Positions 23,667 through 38,035 of a stretch of DNA of 64,000 bases are shown here, in pieces. A program made the position numbers and the translations under genes. The stretch lies in NCBI RefSeq assembly GCF_000002595.2, contig NC_057006.1, positions 5,191,356-5,255,355 on the forward strand, written 5' to 3'. Every line of letters begins with the position of its first letter. The first letter of the stretch is position 1. The notes under the pieces are model-generated. The model saw nothing but the letters and a program-made list of their open reading frames with translations. It was not told the DNA's origin and searched no databases. This DNA is from Chlamydomonas reinhardtii. Taxonomy: Eukaryota > Chlorophyta > Chlorophyceae > Chlamydomonadales > Chlamydomonadaceae.

Positions 23667-24397
23667 TCACATGCGCCCACGCCCCACATGCGGCGGGTGT
23701 ACAACCGGCCATCGCGCCTGCGAATTACACACAATAGCAGAGGGTGTTGAGAGGCATAGTCCCGAGTGTGATGGCTGTAATACCTTCCCGCAAACGAGTC
23801 AGGGCAAGAGTCGCAGAGTTCGCGGTGAATACACGAATGATCGCTCTGGCTGGCTCGGAGACTTTGCTGACGCGCAGTCCCCACGCTCCGGGCGCCCGGC
23901 CAGACGATAGCACCACATAGACAATTTGCGACGCTACACCACGCGCGACGGGTGCACGGGGGCACGTGCCTCCCGCCGACCCACCCGGCCACCCAGTCAC
24001 CCACCGGACATTGCAGCCTCCGCCATGTAACCAGGGCAGCCTCCCCTGCATGTAACCCAGCCGCTTTCACGACCCCAGCCGCCGCCGCTCCTGCTCCTGC
24101 TCCCATTGCTTCAGGTGCGTGCTGCAGCTGCTGCAATGGAGTCAAACGCTCCTGCCCCCGCTGCATCTCGCCCCGGCGCCCATCCTGGCGGACTTCGGGA
24201 AGCGCCCCACAAACGGAACCAGGGGCCAAACGCAGCACTGCGAGGCTTTATGTGCATATTATGCCGTGATAAGCATAAACCATGTGTGGGAGGGAGCACA
24301 TGTCGGCACATGTCCCCACGTTCGACCGGTAACATGTGAATTCGCAACTTGCGCTACTGACTGCCTGCTGTCGTGCCGCCTGCAAGCCCACTCCGCC

Positions 24398-24434
24398 TTC
24401 CGCTCTGGTCTACGTACGCATTAGGTCCGGAACG
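24398..24434. repeat. Short dispersed repeat, copy B
   Basis: Matches the 36-nt core at 7959-7994 (TTCCGCTCTGGTCTACGTAC here). See that entry. Confidence 0.55.
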
Positions 24435-24830
24435 CACGTCAAGAATTCGGCACATGCGCATCGACACAGCTGGGCTCTCGAGCGCTGGTGCGCATGAATT
24501 CACGTCTAACAAGGTTGCCGATACACACTGTCAATTCGTCACACGGCAGAGCTCTGAGCGCGGGGTGGGCTGGGTCGGGGGGATATCAAGGGATAGGATC
24601 CCGCGTGTGACCGAAGCCTCAGAACAGGACCGCTGATGGCACGGAGTGATAGTGCTCGTCAAGAGGAGTCGATTGGCACTACTTCGGTATGAAGTGGAGG
24701 GGTTTTAACCCCTAAACAACAAGGTTTTGTCCGTGGAGGGTGCCGGGGGTCGGTCATCCCCTCAAGGAGGTCCCGGGGGATTTAGGGGGATGGGGTCTGG
24801 TACTTTGTTTCCTTCCCCCGCCCCCGCTGA

Positions 24831-24983
24831 GCAGCCTCCCCTCACGGTCCGCAAGCGGAGGCGTCGCCGCGGGAGCCAGAATGAGTCTGCCCTTCGTTGG
24901 CACTTCACGCAGCTCTACCTAGGCGGCCAGGCTCAGTTAGAAATAGTATTGAGCGCAAACACTGTCAACGCAATTCGGCTAGC
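24831..24983 (+). repeat. Duplicated ~155-bp segment, copy 2
   Basis: Partner of the copy at 23512-23666. Here the upstream flank is G/C-rich with runs of GGG and CCC, unlike the flank of copy 1, so the homology is limited to the segment itself. Its origin is unknown. Confidence 0.75.
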
Positions 24984-25816
24984 AACCGTGCCCGCGCCAA
25001 TGTGGGGCAGTCGTATATTCGGCGCCCGGGGAAGGTGGCTGGCCGGCTGTGTGTTACCGGTTATTGTTCATCGTACCTAGCAGGCAGCGGTGCTGCAGAG
25101 GGGCTGTGCATCGGTGTGCATTCGTGCGTCCTGCCTCGCTCCGCCCGTAAAGCGCAGGCGCCCATGGCTAGGCCGCGTCTTGTAATACCTGCGGCTTATA
25201 CAATAGGCTGCACTGAGCGCCTCGTCCTGATAAGGGCACGGTGTCAACTGCTCCCCACAAGGCATGCGCTTCACGCAGTTTCACGCTGAGGCCCCACTAG
25301 GCCCCCGGCCGTTCCCTCCGTCCCCCAGCCTTCTCTGCTGCGGTTGTTCTTTCCCTGTTACAACATAGTTCTTAAAGTTATTACCTAGCTGGCATGCGTC
25401 ACACTGTCCCATCGCACACCCAGCAGGCGTGCGTACTGCGGCTCCATGATGGGTCGTTTCGCGGATTGACATGCTTGATGGGATGCGTTTCACAGCTTAC
25501 GACGGTTTCTACTTTCCGAGTCCTCGGCATCGCCCGACCGACGCTTTTACGACGGAAACGCTGCACCTGTCAATAGAAACTCTCGTCACTCGCGTACACC
25601 AGCTGCCCAGTGCCTTGGTAAAGCTCCATGTACCAAACCATCGCTGGCTCTTGAGGACCTCGCGCTCGCCGGCTCCCTAGCCGCATCCTTAGGTACACGT
25701 CTCTGATGCTGTGTCCCATATCCCAGCGGGCGTGAATCGGAGTGTCAAGGGAAACGCTGAGCACACGTGCTTGCCGCCTGGCACGCTCGCTGGCAGTGCC
25801 GTCTGCTGCAACTAGG

Positions 25817-28800
25817 ATGAGTCCACGCAGTACCTCAGTGGGGTCTCTGGCGGCTGCTTTATTGCTATGGACTGGCATCGCGACTGGGGCAAATTTGCCC
25901 ACTTTCAGCTCGCTGGAGGACGCGACGCTTGTGCACAGGACCTGCCAGACGATACAGAAAGGAACCCAAGCGGTGCAGGGATGCGTGCTGCGAGGAAACG
26001 GGAAATGGCAAGTTGCGCTTGGCGCGACTGAAGGATCGGATTGTGCAGCGACTGGAACCTTTATCGACTCGTCTCAGACAACAAGCAATTTCGGGTGCGT
26101 TGGGGGAACGTGCATCTGTCGTCCTCGGTTTAGGGTTCGGCTGCCAGCACACAGTGCCAGCCTGACTGTCCGTCATACCTTACGCTTACTTTCGTCCCTA
26201 ATGCTCGCGCTTTGCACCTGACCGTAGTAAGCTGCGTGTGGTGACGGGGGCGGGCGGTGGCTACACTGACCTGGAACAGGCCTACGCGGCGGGCTTCCTG
26301 GAGGGCTACTTAACGGCGGGTAGGTTCCTGACTTCCTGCGTGCTTGGGGGTCCTGCAGCAGACTTGACTGCACAAAGGACGATGAAGGGGATTCCATGTT
26401 ACTTTGGCATGTCGCGGAGGTTATGGGGTTTTGCTGTGGCGTGAGGTTTGCTAATAGTTACGAAGGGGTTACGGGGTTGATAGCACTCCCCTACACATGT
26501 ACAGGCCGCACACAGACGTGCCGTTGGGCGCGGGGCGCGGGGGCACACGGCGCGGGCCGGGGAAATTGATGGATCGTAACTTCGTATGTACAGCATCTTC
26601 ACCATGTGCCCTTGCCCCCGTTGCCCCACGGCGCAGCCCGCATCTTCGACCATTTCTCCAACCTGAAGACCTACTTCAACACCATGCTTAACGAGACTGA
26701 GATGGTGGAGAAGTCGCTCGACTGGTGCGTGGCCCTGCAGCGAGCATTAGGGGATGGAGGGATGCATGGAATGGGGCCCTGGCGTGTCAGCGGTCTAGCA
26801 CTGGCGGCTTTGCAGAACCCTGACGCGGCGTGTGCGTCTTCGCACGTGCTCCTGCTGCACAACACCCGCACCTAGACAACATCCATGCCCAATCCTGGAT
26901 ATGCCGCTTCTGGATTGTTTGCAGGTTGGAGGTGCAGGAGGCGTGGGTCAACGAACAGCTCAAGTCCGCGCCCGCAGACGACCCGTACTGGCGGCTGTTG
27001 GGCCTAGTGCAGCGGCAGTTCGACGGCCTGGTAGACGGATACCAGGCCCGGGCGCAGCAGGAGGAGGCGGGGCAGAAGCAGCAGCACCAGCAGGGGCAGC
27101 GGCAGGCGGGCCGCAAGGCGGGGCGCCGCATGGCGCCAGGCGGTGGCACGGGCAGCGGCAATGAGGACGTGGCTGTGGGCTGGCTGGAGCGGCGTGACAT
27201 GATGTTTCTCAACAGCAACGGTGGGACTCGGGCGGGAAGGGGTGGGGCGGGCGGGCAGGGACAGGCAGTGCAAGCCCCAGGAACACCAAAGGGCGGGAGC
27301 CAATGTGAGGGGAATGTGTCTGTCGCGCTGTGATGGGCGCCGGTTTGGGGGGGCATTACCGCATTAGTATGAGCTGAGCGCGTTTCGACAAGTACGGTAC
27401 ATGGCTGAGCCCAAGCGTGTCACGTGTGCAGGTGATGTGTACGATATCATTGACGCTCTGGAAGCTGGGTACGGGTACGGCGATGACGACGGGAGCGCTG
27501 GGAACGCCGCCAGGCCGGGAGGTGCCCGCCGCGGCCGCCGCTACCCCTCTTTTGCGGACATTGACGAGAGCCCCATGCGCATGTCGCTCAAGCTTGGGCT
27601 GCAAGGTGAGGGCGGTGGGCGCGTGTGGAACATTAGCACTGTGGCATTCAAACGTGCCTGTCTGACTCGGGACCAAGCGCGCTTGCCTTGCATCAATGTG
27701 GGTTGCGGAGGCCTTGGGTTTAGCGTGCCAGACGTCCCTTGCCTCTTCCTCCTCCTCCTGCCTTTCCCCATCTTTCTCCCTCTACCTCCCTCCTTGCTCT
27801 GCCTCCCTTGCTCTGCCTCCCTCCCTTGCTCTGCCTCTCTCTCTCTGCCTCCCGCTGCCGCCCGCTGCCTGCAGGCAAGTGCTCGGCTCTGATCAAGGTG
27901 ACTGGCGACCTGACGGACCTGCTGGTGGGGCACTCCACGCACGACTCCTTCACAGCCATGACGCGCATCTACAAGCACTACGACTTCTCATCGCTGGCCG
28001 ACGACGCCATCACGGCACGGCGCGTGTCATTCAGCAGCTACCCAGGTGCGGGCGGCCGCTTGCTTTTGGCGGAACACGCGCCAGGCGCGCTGTGCATTTT
28101 GTTGAGCGCAGGGGCCGCAGGGAGAGCCCATATGCCCGGTAGTACCGTATCATTCAAGCCCCTGGAGCCGCCCCTCGTCAGAAGCACACTAGCCACAGCT
28201 TGGCTCGAAGATTGAACACCGTCCGTCGCGGCCAGCAACGCCGTCTCCGCTGCCGTCAGGAATGCTACCTCCCATTACTCTCTGCCCTTTGCTCGCTAGC
28301 GCATTTACGCACGCGCTCGCTCACACGCACACAGGCGAGCTGTTTAGCGATGATGACTTTTACCTGCTTTCCACTGGGCTCATGGTGCTGGAGACCACCA
28401 ACCACATCTACGTGGGCGACGTATACGCGCCGCTGCAGCCGCATTGCGTGCTGTCCTGGCAGCGCATCCGCCTGGCCAACTGGATGGCGGCCACGGGCGA
28501 GGAGTGGGTGGACGTGTTCGGCCGCTTCAACAGCGGCACCTACAACAACCAGGTGGAGACGGGCAGCGTGGGCGGCAGCTATTCCGTTGCGGCGTGGAAT
28601 GGGTTGGAGTCAGCGTGTGTGCAGCTGTTGGCAATAGGCCGAGCGTGATGGCGGTAGGCGTTTCCAGTGCTCATTTGCGCTGGAGGTTTGGGTTAGGGAT
28701 GTGCAGTTGTGCGCACGCACACACCCATAGGTTCTGCCACTCACGTGTTGCCCCTGCACCAACACGTCCTGCAGTACATGGTCATAAACTTCAACCGCTT

Positions 28801-30684
28801 CGTGCCGGGGAAGGAGCTGCAGCCCGGCCTGCTGTGGGTGGTGGAGCAACTGCCAGACATATTCCTGGTGAGCGGCTCGCACGTGCGGGCGCCAGATGGC
28901 ATCAAACAAATGGGGTCGTGATCGGGCGAGCTTTTGCAACCTCCTTTGAATTCCCCAAGCCATCCAACCACGTTTGGCTGCGGTCGAACTCGTTTACCCG
29001 CCTCGCCCGTACCCCGGCGTGCTTCGCACCCTGACACCACCCCTACAAACGTGTTGGGCTGGGCTACAAAGCTTCTGCCACTCCACCGCTTCCCGTCTCA
29101 CCTTGACAAACCCTGACACCCACCACCATCCCATCCACATTCTCATCCCCGTCAGACGGCCGACATGACTCAGGAGTTGGCTCGCGGCTACTGGCCCTCC
29201 TACAACGTGGCCTACTTCCCAGAGGTCTACGAGGCGGCCGGATACCCGGACATGGTGCGTGTGCGGGATTGGTGCGTGCAGTCGTTTTGGATCCTTGGCG
29301 GGGGGCAGTGCAAACGTTGCTGGTCCGTCAACGCTCTCGGGTGGACGGCAAGATGTTGCCGGCGCGGACGGCGCAGAGGCACATCCACTTCCGCGGTTAC
29401 CAGTATGCATTGTATCCCTCCAACAACAAAGCCCTAGTCGTGTCTCATCGACCGTCATCACCACCTCTTCCTCGCACCCGTCTTCAGATCGCGCGGCTGG
29501 AGGCCAAGGGCGCCAAGAAGTACGCCTTCCCCATCCGCCTGCTCAAGTACCAGATCGCGCCGCGCGCCTCCATCTTCCGGCGCGACCAGGGCGCGGTGGC
29601 CAACATGGACAGCCTGAAGCGCATGATGCGCTACAACGACTTCCAGAAGGACCCGGTGAGGAGGAACCCACCACGCGGGATTGGGCGTGGAGGCTTCAGC
29701 AGTTCTCGCAGACCAGCTGTCGCGTGCACTGTTCATTTGTTTGTTGGCCTGACTGTCGCGCACACAGATTGCGGATGGGAACCCTGTGGGCGCTGTGTGT
29801 GCGCGTGGCGACCTGGCGACTGGCAAGGACGGCATCGCCAAGGGCTGCTACGGTAAGCGGCTTGACACGGAGGAAGAGTTATCGTGGGGCAGCCAGCATA
29901 CATGCTATACCCTGTTAGTCAATGACGTGTGTATGCGGTCAGGGGTGCATCAGTTCCCGACACGTGGATACGGATGCCTAGCACGGCTGCGCAGTCCTCA
30001 CAACCACCCAGCATGAACTGATATTGCGCATTGGAGAAGGCAACAGCACGACGAGCTTTCTTTTGCGCCTGTGCTGTCCCCTCACTGCAGACTCCAAGGT
30101 CACTACCGCATCCATGGCACTGCGCATGGAGAGCGAGGTGATTGGCGGCCCCACCGCGCAGGTGAGTGCTACCGGCACTGAAACATTAACGCCGCTTCCG
30201 TGCGCATACCGTAACATGGTGGCGCCGTTGCGCAGGCCCTAATTCTCTCCGTGCCTCCTCACACGCTCTCGTGTCTGTGTGCACATGAACAACCCGCAGG
30301 GCCAGCCACCTTTCAGTTGGTCTGACCCTCGCTGGGTTAATCTGCCCCACCGCGGCATGCCCGACACGTTCGACTTCGCCTTTGAGAGGATGAGCCCCAA
30401 GGTAGGCAGGGAAGGCACTCCCCAGGCATGCCGTAGTACGGTACAAGGCAACCAGGCCGCTGTTGTGCCGGCGTGGCCTATTTTGTATGGCCGCCGACGC
30501 TGTCTTCTTACCGCCTGCTCCGCCGCATGCTGCCCCTTATCCCCCACAGGACCTGCCCACGACGCCTGAGTGCACTGAGGCGGCGAAAGTAGTGGCGGCC
30601 GGCGCAGCGAGTATCGGCGTAGGCCAGAAGGCACACCTGCAGCAGCTGCACGCTGCTGATGTGGGGTCCACGTCGTCCGTGTAA
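25817..30684 (+). CDS. Phospholipase B-like protein (PLBD family, N-terminal nucleophile hydrolase, secretory)
   Basis: Fourteen exons join without a phase conflict: 25817-26094, 26228-26319, 26637-26724, 26925-27220, 27432-27605, 27875-28045, 28335-28552, 28775-28867, 29156-29254, 29488-29655, 29768-29852, 30091-30161, 30300-30401 and 30550-30684 (689 aa). A signal peptide (SLAAALLLWTGIATG) leads the protein. Family landmarks are LEQAYAAGFLEGYLT, NGDVYDIIDALEA, then GKCSALIKV with Cys312 as the expected N-terminal nucleophile exposed by self-cleavage. GHSTHDSFTAM, GLMVLETTN, WMAATGEEWVDVF, FNSGTYNNQ, MVINFNRFVPGKEL, YNDFQKDP and a DFAFERMSP end region follow. The family comprises lysosomal or secreted amidase/lipase-like proteins with poorly known substrates. 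A Gln-rich insert occupies exon 4, within the pro-segment before the nucleophile. Confidence 0.92.
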
Positions 30685-32168
30685 GGCGCAGGCTCGACTG
30701 GGTACGCCGGTGCCGGCGGTGCGTTTGGTGACCCTGCAGACCCTTTCGCGTGATGGGGATACTCTTGCAGGGTGTTGTGCAGCATGCAGGGAGTCTGGCA
30801 GCAGAGTGAAGGCGGAGCGTACTAGAGTAGTTTGTGGAACAGGTGGGCCTCAAGTTTGCACGTAGGTGCCATGAGGCCGTGCTTGGGGCGTGCTTGGGGT
30901 TTGTGGTTGCAAATTGGTGCTATGGTGCCAGGGAGCCTAGGTGGCGGTCGTAGGTCGTGCGTTGCGCGCGCCACCAATAACTTGCGCGTAGCTGAGGCCG
31001 CATTCATATCCACATCCATTTTGTTTTTAGGGATGTTGGGGCCGTTCATAGATGTCAATATACGATAGTTAACGCGTCCCAGGCTTAGGACAGTGGCCGC
31101 TGTCTTAAGTAGGATGGGATTGTTAAGTTGAGGTCGCCACCACGGGTCGCCACCCATCACTGAACAACGTGCTGTATTGTGCTTTCATTGGCGGTGCGTG
31201 TCTAGGGATGTGAGGGATGCTCACTGCAAGGCTAACTGATGCAGACTGCAGCGTATACGGCAACAACTTGAGTAGCAAGCGGTTTCGCCATGTCGGCCAC
31301 TGAGGTTGCTACAGGAGTGCAGGTGCTGCGTCACAGCAGCCATTCCATTCCACATTGTGTGGCTACACAAGTACTAGATTCACCGTGATCAGTACGATAT
31401 AAAAACGGGTGCCCCACCCGTATGACGCTGTAGTATTTTAAGAACTTCCAGGGCCTCAGGCCCCACCGCTTTCTGACACCCCGCAACGTCAGTCACTTGC
31501 CCAGCCCGATCGTCAAAATGGCTGATCAACCAATAAGGCGCCATGATGGCATCATCCCACCTGTGCAAGACGGTTTGCAAGTGGAGTACTGTACAGCCGT
31601 CACCTGTGGACCGGCACTGACAGACCGACCGGGGCCCGCCACATCGTCTCCCGCCATCGCCGGCTTCCCACACGAAACAACACGCTTTCGGTCTACGCCC
31701 AGTGCAGCCGATAAACGGAACAAACCATAGACATGGCAGCTCTTCACATCTCAAGAATATAGTGTACAAAGATAAGCCGTACTTGCGCCAGTGCTCATGC
31801 CGCACTGGCGTCCAGGGTAACGGCCACCAGGCCAATCGCTGTCGCGTTTCAAGAATGCGCCTGCACCAACAGACCATGCCCCACGCCATTGCCCATGATG
31901 CCTCCAAACGCGGAGATTTAGCCACACCGCCCAACACACAGTATGCGCGGTATGCAATACCGCCCCGCTCTCTCGCACACCTATTAGAGCTTGATACTCC
32001 AGCTATAGAGCTGCACAGCACTTAACCACGCGCCGAGTATGGAGGGGCAGCTCTCGTACCACACATCAGCAGCACTTGGCACCGCATGTCGCGAGCCGTG
32101 CCGCCTCAAGCACCTGCCCCCGCGATGCTCCTCCTCCTCCTCCTCCCCTCGGCGGCTCGCGTCCACGC
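30685..32168. other. Convergent intergenic region, phospholipase B-like (+) / AGXT2-like (-)
   Basis: About 1.5 kb with no supported gene. A minus-strand open frame of 210 codons (31389-32021) has no recognisable domain. A 48-nt palindromic repeat (32007-32054) has a sister copy at 39158-39202. A small stem, ACGGGT-gcccc-ACCCGT, lies near 31405. Confidence 0.45.
32007..32054. repeat. 48-nt palindrome-ended repeat, copy 1 (copy 2 at 39158-39202)
   Basis: The segment begins AGAGCTGC and ends GCAGCTCT, an 8-bp inverted repeat. Its interior (CACTTAACCACGCGCCGAG) matches the copy at 39158-39202 at most positions. Both copies lie between genes. The short size and inverted ends suggest a tiny non-autonomous element. 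Confidence 0.6.
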
Positions 32169-35120
<2,952 letters not shown>

Positions 35121-35325
35121 TTTCAGCAACGTGGATTTGCACAACACTGTGAGTATGTTTATGCTTAGAAGTTTGTAGTCAGCGAGATTTATGCGAATGC
35201 CGTGGCCGAATCCAAGCCCAGGTGCTGCACGGAATGGGGTTCACACACACACACACTGAGTCCCCCGCCACCCGCCTCCCCCAGAGTCCGCCAGCCCCAC
35301 TCACCGGCGGCAGCTGTGCTTCCAA

Positions 35326-35811
35326 TCAGGCGCGCCCTTCCGCCCGCAGTAGTGCCTCCACAGTGTCAACCAGCTGCTGGATGCCGCACGTGGCCCACTG
35401 CTGCTGCCACCCAGGACCCATCGTCGGACCCCAGGCCGCCTCCGCCCGCCCGGCAGCTGCCGCATGCAAGACAGGTGGCTGCTGGCTAACGGCGGCACCA
35501 GCCGGAGCTCCCGCCGCATCCCGCAATCCTACTGACAAGTCCTCTCCCGTCGCCTGCAGCCCGCGCGCTGCGCGCAGGCGAGCGGCCTGCTGCCGCCGGC
35601 GGGTACGGGTCGAGGTGGCAGCGGGTGAGGCCTGGCCCTGCGCCATCAGTGTGGCCATGTCGGCGGGCGGGCAGGCGCAGGCGGTGTGCTCCGAGTGGTT
35701 GATGAGCGCCGCGGCCAGGGCGTTGGAGGTCGCCAGCACCGCACCCTGAACCAGTGACAGGCTGAAGCGGTACTCCAGGGGTCGCAGCGTAGCCCTGCAG
35801 CATTGGGTAGC

Positions 35812-35879
<68 letters not shown>

Positions 35880-37465
35880 CCGCAAAATGCGTGAGCATGA
35901 GGATTGCTATAACGCTCGGTAGCTGGTGCGGGCGTCTCTGCCAGCACACACCGTGATACTGGCCCAGTTGACTTACCTAGGCACTCCCACGCCACGCACA
36001 TCCAGGAAGGACAGCCGCGGCAGGTCTGTCAGCTGTGCCACACCCGCCGCCGTGACGCGCGTCCCGGCCAGGTGCAGGCGATGCACCGACAGCCTGCATG
36101 CGTGCATAGCCATACACCGGTGCGGGCGCTAGTTGTACTGCCAGAAGGCACAGTTGCGCATCCAAGAATGTGCCAGCTGGCAGACGTACCCAAGCTGGCA
36201 TAGGTAGCTACCACCTTCTCCCCAGCAATGCAACACCGTGAGACACCGGGCTCACTCGGGCCAGGCAGCCGCCTCCGGAGGTGGCGCTGCGCCGTGCGTC
36301 CGCGCCCAGGCCGCCACACGGGCGCCGTAGGTGAGTGCGGCCAGCGTCGCGTCACCCACAGCCGTGTAGTTCAGGTTGAGCACCTGAGGGGCATGATGCG
36401 GGGTCATGCACAAGTCACATACACACACACACATAAACACATGCGCACAAACATACACACACACGCACACTGTGCTCTTTAACACACACACACATACACA
36501 CACATACACACACACACTGCCGTGTGCACACGACGACACCCGCTATACCGTGTACACCCCCGCGTGCTTCCCATCATCTCCCGGACCCCCAAATGAGCTT
36601 GCGGCGCCTCACACAGACTTGCCTCCAGGTGCCTCAGGCAGGCCAGCACGCCCGCGGCGCCGTCGTCCAGTGCCGCCGCGCCGCTCAGATCCAGCAGCCG
36701 CAGTGTGGGCGCCAGGTGCGATAGCGGCGTCAGCGCCTGTGGCTGCAGCGCCGCACAGTCCCGCAGGATGAGGCACGTCAGCGGTGGCGGCTGCACCGGC
36801 TGCGCCATGCCACCTGTGGCTCCAGCAGCAGTCGGCGCCGCCTGGGCCGGTGGCGCAGGCGGCGGAGCCAGCAGTAGCCAGTCGAGCTGCTGCAGCCAAG
36901 TGGCGGAGTTGAGCTGCAGGTGCTGCAGCCGGGAGGACACTAGCCGCAGCTGTGTCAGGGACCGGGGGCTGCGCGGCTGCGGCAGGGCCAGCCGCAGCTG
37001 CCGGACGTGCCTGCGCGCGCAGCAGAGGAGCGGCAAGCGAGTGTGGTGTAGCCTGCACCAGAGCCCTTGCCTTAAGCACAGAAGCGATGTGGTTGGCTGC
37101 AAGCTGCGGGCCAGTCGCAGGGTAGCTGCGGGGGCCGTGGGGGCCAAGCCCTGGCCGGCACCTACCAGTCCTCGGCGAACGCCTGCAGGGCTAGCAGGTG
37201 GCGCAGCAGTGCCGGGTGGTCGTCCAGGCCTGCGGCACTGAACCTGTGCAGAGCCGTACAGGCAAGGTGGTCCACAAACACTGATCCTGGCTGGCGGAGC
37301 ACCTGGCTTGATTCACCCACGCCGCGCGCAGCAGTTCTTAGCAGGTCCTCCTCCCCAGAAGCAACAGCATCAGTTCCCCCTTCTCGCACACCTGTTCATG
37401 TAATTGTTGTATATTTGCACACAGATCTCCGGCTCGGGGACCTCCCTGGGGAAGCCCTCTGCCAT
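35326..37465 (-). CDS. Leucine-rich-repeat protein of unknown function
   Basis: Six exons in phase: 37392-37465, 37166-37243, 36623-37010, 36256-36383, 35977-36093 and 35326-35794 (417 aa). After a short acidic N-terminus the protein has LRR units of the RNase-inhibitor/GALA type: VRQLRLALP, LTQLRLVSSRLQHLQLN, LTCLILRDCAALQ, LRLLDLSGAAALDDGAAG, LEVLNLNYTAVGDATLAAL, VHRLHLAGTRVTAAGVAQL and LSFLDVRGVGVP. An Ala/Gln-rich C-terminal domain follows. No F-box, kinase or membrane segment was seen, so I give no function. Intron 3 (36384-36622) starts with GCAAGT. Introns 3 and 5 carry long TG/CA microsatellites upstream of their acceptors. The start was chosen as an ATG whose 74-nt exon joins in phase to exon 2. 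Confidence 0.72.
35815..35878. repeat. (CA)32 microsatellite
   Basis: An uninterrupted 64-nt CA run on the plus strand, equal to (TG)32 on the coding strand of the LRR gene, inside intron 5 and about 20 nt upstream of its 3' splice site. Confidence 0.97.
36416..36518. repeat. Compound CA/CACATA microsatellite
   Basis: Interrupted (CA)n with ACATA and CACG variants, inside intron 3 of the LRR gene. It reads as TG-rich on the coding strand. A third, shorter CA run lies at about 35241-35257. Confidence 0.9.
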
Positions 37466-38035
37466 GGATACGGCATAGCCATGCAAGGTGTATGTGGGAA
37501 AGGCATGGTGAGAGTCGCCAGAAGGGCACACGCTTCCGTGCGGCGGCGGGCTTAGGCACTCTGGCGTGGGTGTCAGCCCCGTGGGTCAGCAGCCGCACCT
37601 GGCACGTCGCCTCTCAGCAGGCAGGCTGCAACCTCCTGGCAGCAAATGTCCAACAACGGCCGTGCCATTGTCGGGACTGCAAAGGGCGGAGCCGCCTCCA
37701 GGGCTGGGGAGTCTTCCGCTTGCTCAACCGCGGCCTACCTCCACCCCCTTGCTAGCATATGCCTAATTTAATGTAGTGTCACACGGAACGCAACGTATGC
37801 GGCTTGAAAACGTTGAAACCGCAGCGTCAGCTGATGAAGCCCTTCGACACCGATTGCCAGTGGACACTAGTAATACTGGTAAGCGTCTAGAGATATTATT
37901 GGTACAGTTCCAGAAAATACAATTGCGCCTGGTGTCAAGGGGACCAGTACGTGCTAATTAACCTTTGATGTATGCGCGCCTCGTCTAGGCAAAAACGTAA
38001 ACACTGAAGTACTTGCTTCTATTAGTTAAGCCATC
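37466..38035. promoter_or_regulatory. Shared upstream region of LRR gene (-) and TMCO1 (+)
   Basis: 570 bp between divergent starts. The TMCO1-proximal half (37740-38030) is AT-rich for this genome, as expected for a promoter. No specific binding motif was recognised. Confidence 0.4.

Larger units (their letters stand above)
23468..25816. other. Divergent intergenic region, CONSTANS-like (-) / phospholipase B-like (+)
   Basis: About 2.35 kb containing both promoters, the duplicated 155-bp segment, one copy of a short dispersed repeat and a small inverted repeat (AGGGGTT-TT-AACCCCT near 24698). No exon with recognisable content was found. Confidence 0.45.

Noticed and set aside
31389-32021. 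210-codon minus-strand open frame
   Set aside because: No recognisable motif, odd Cys/Trp-rich composition, no splice context, and it begins at a non-ATG codon near a repeat.
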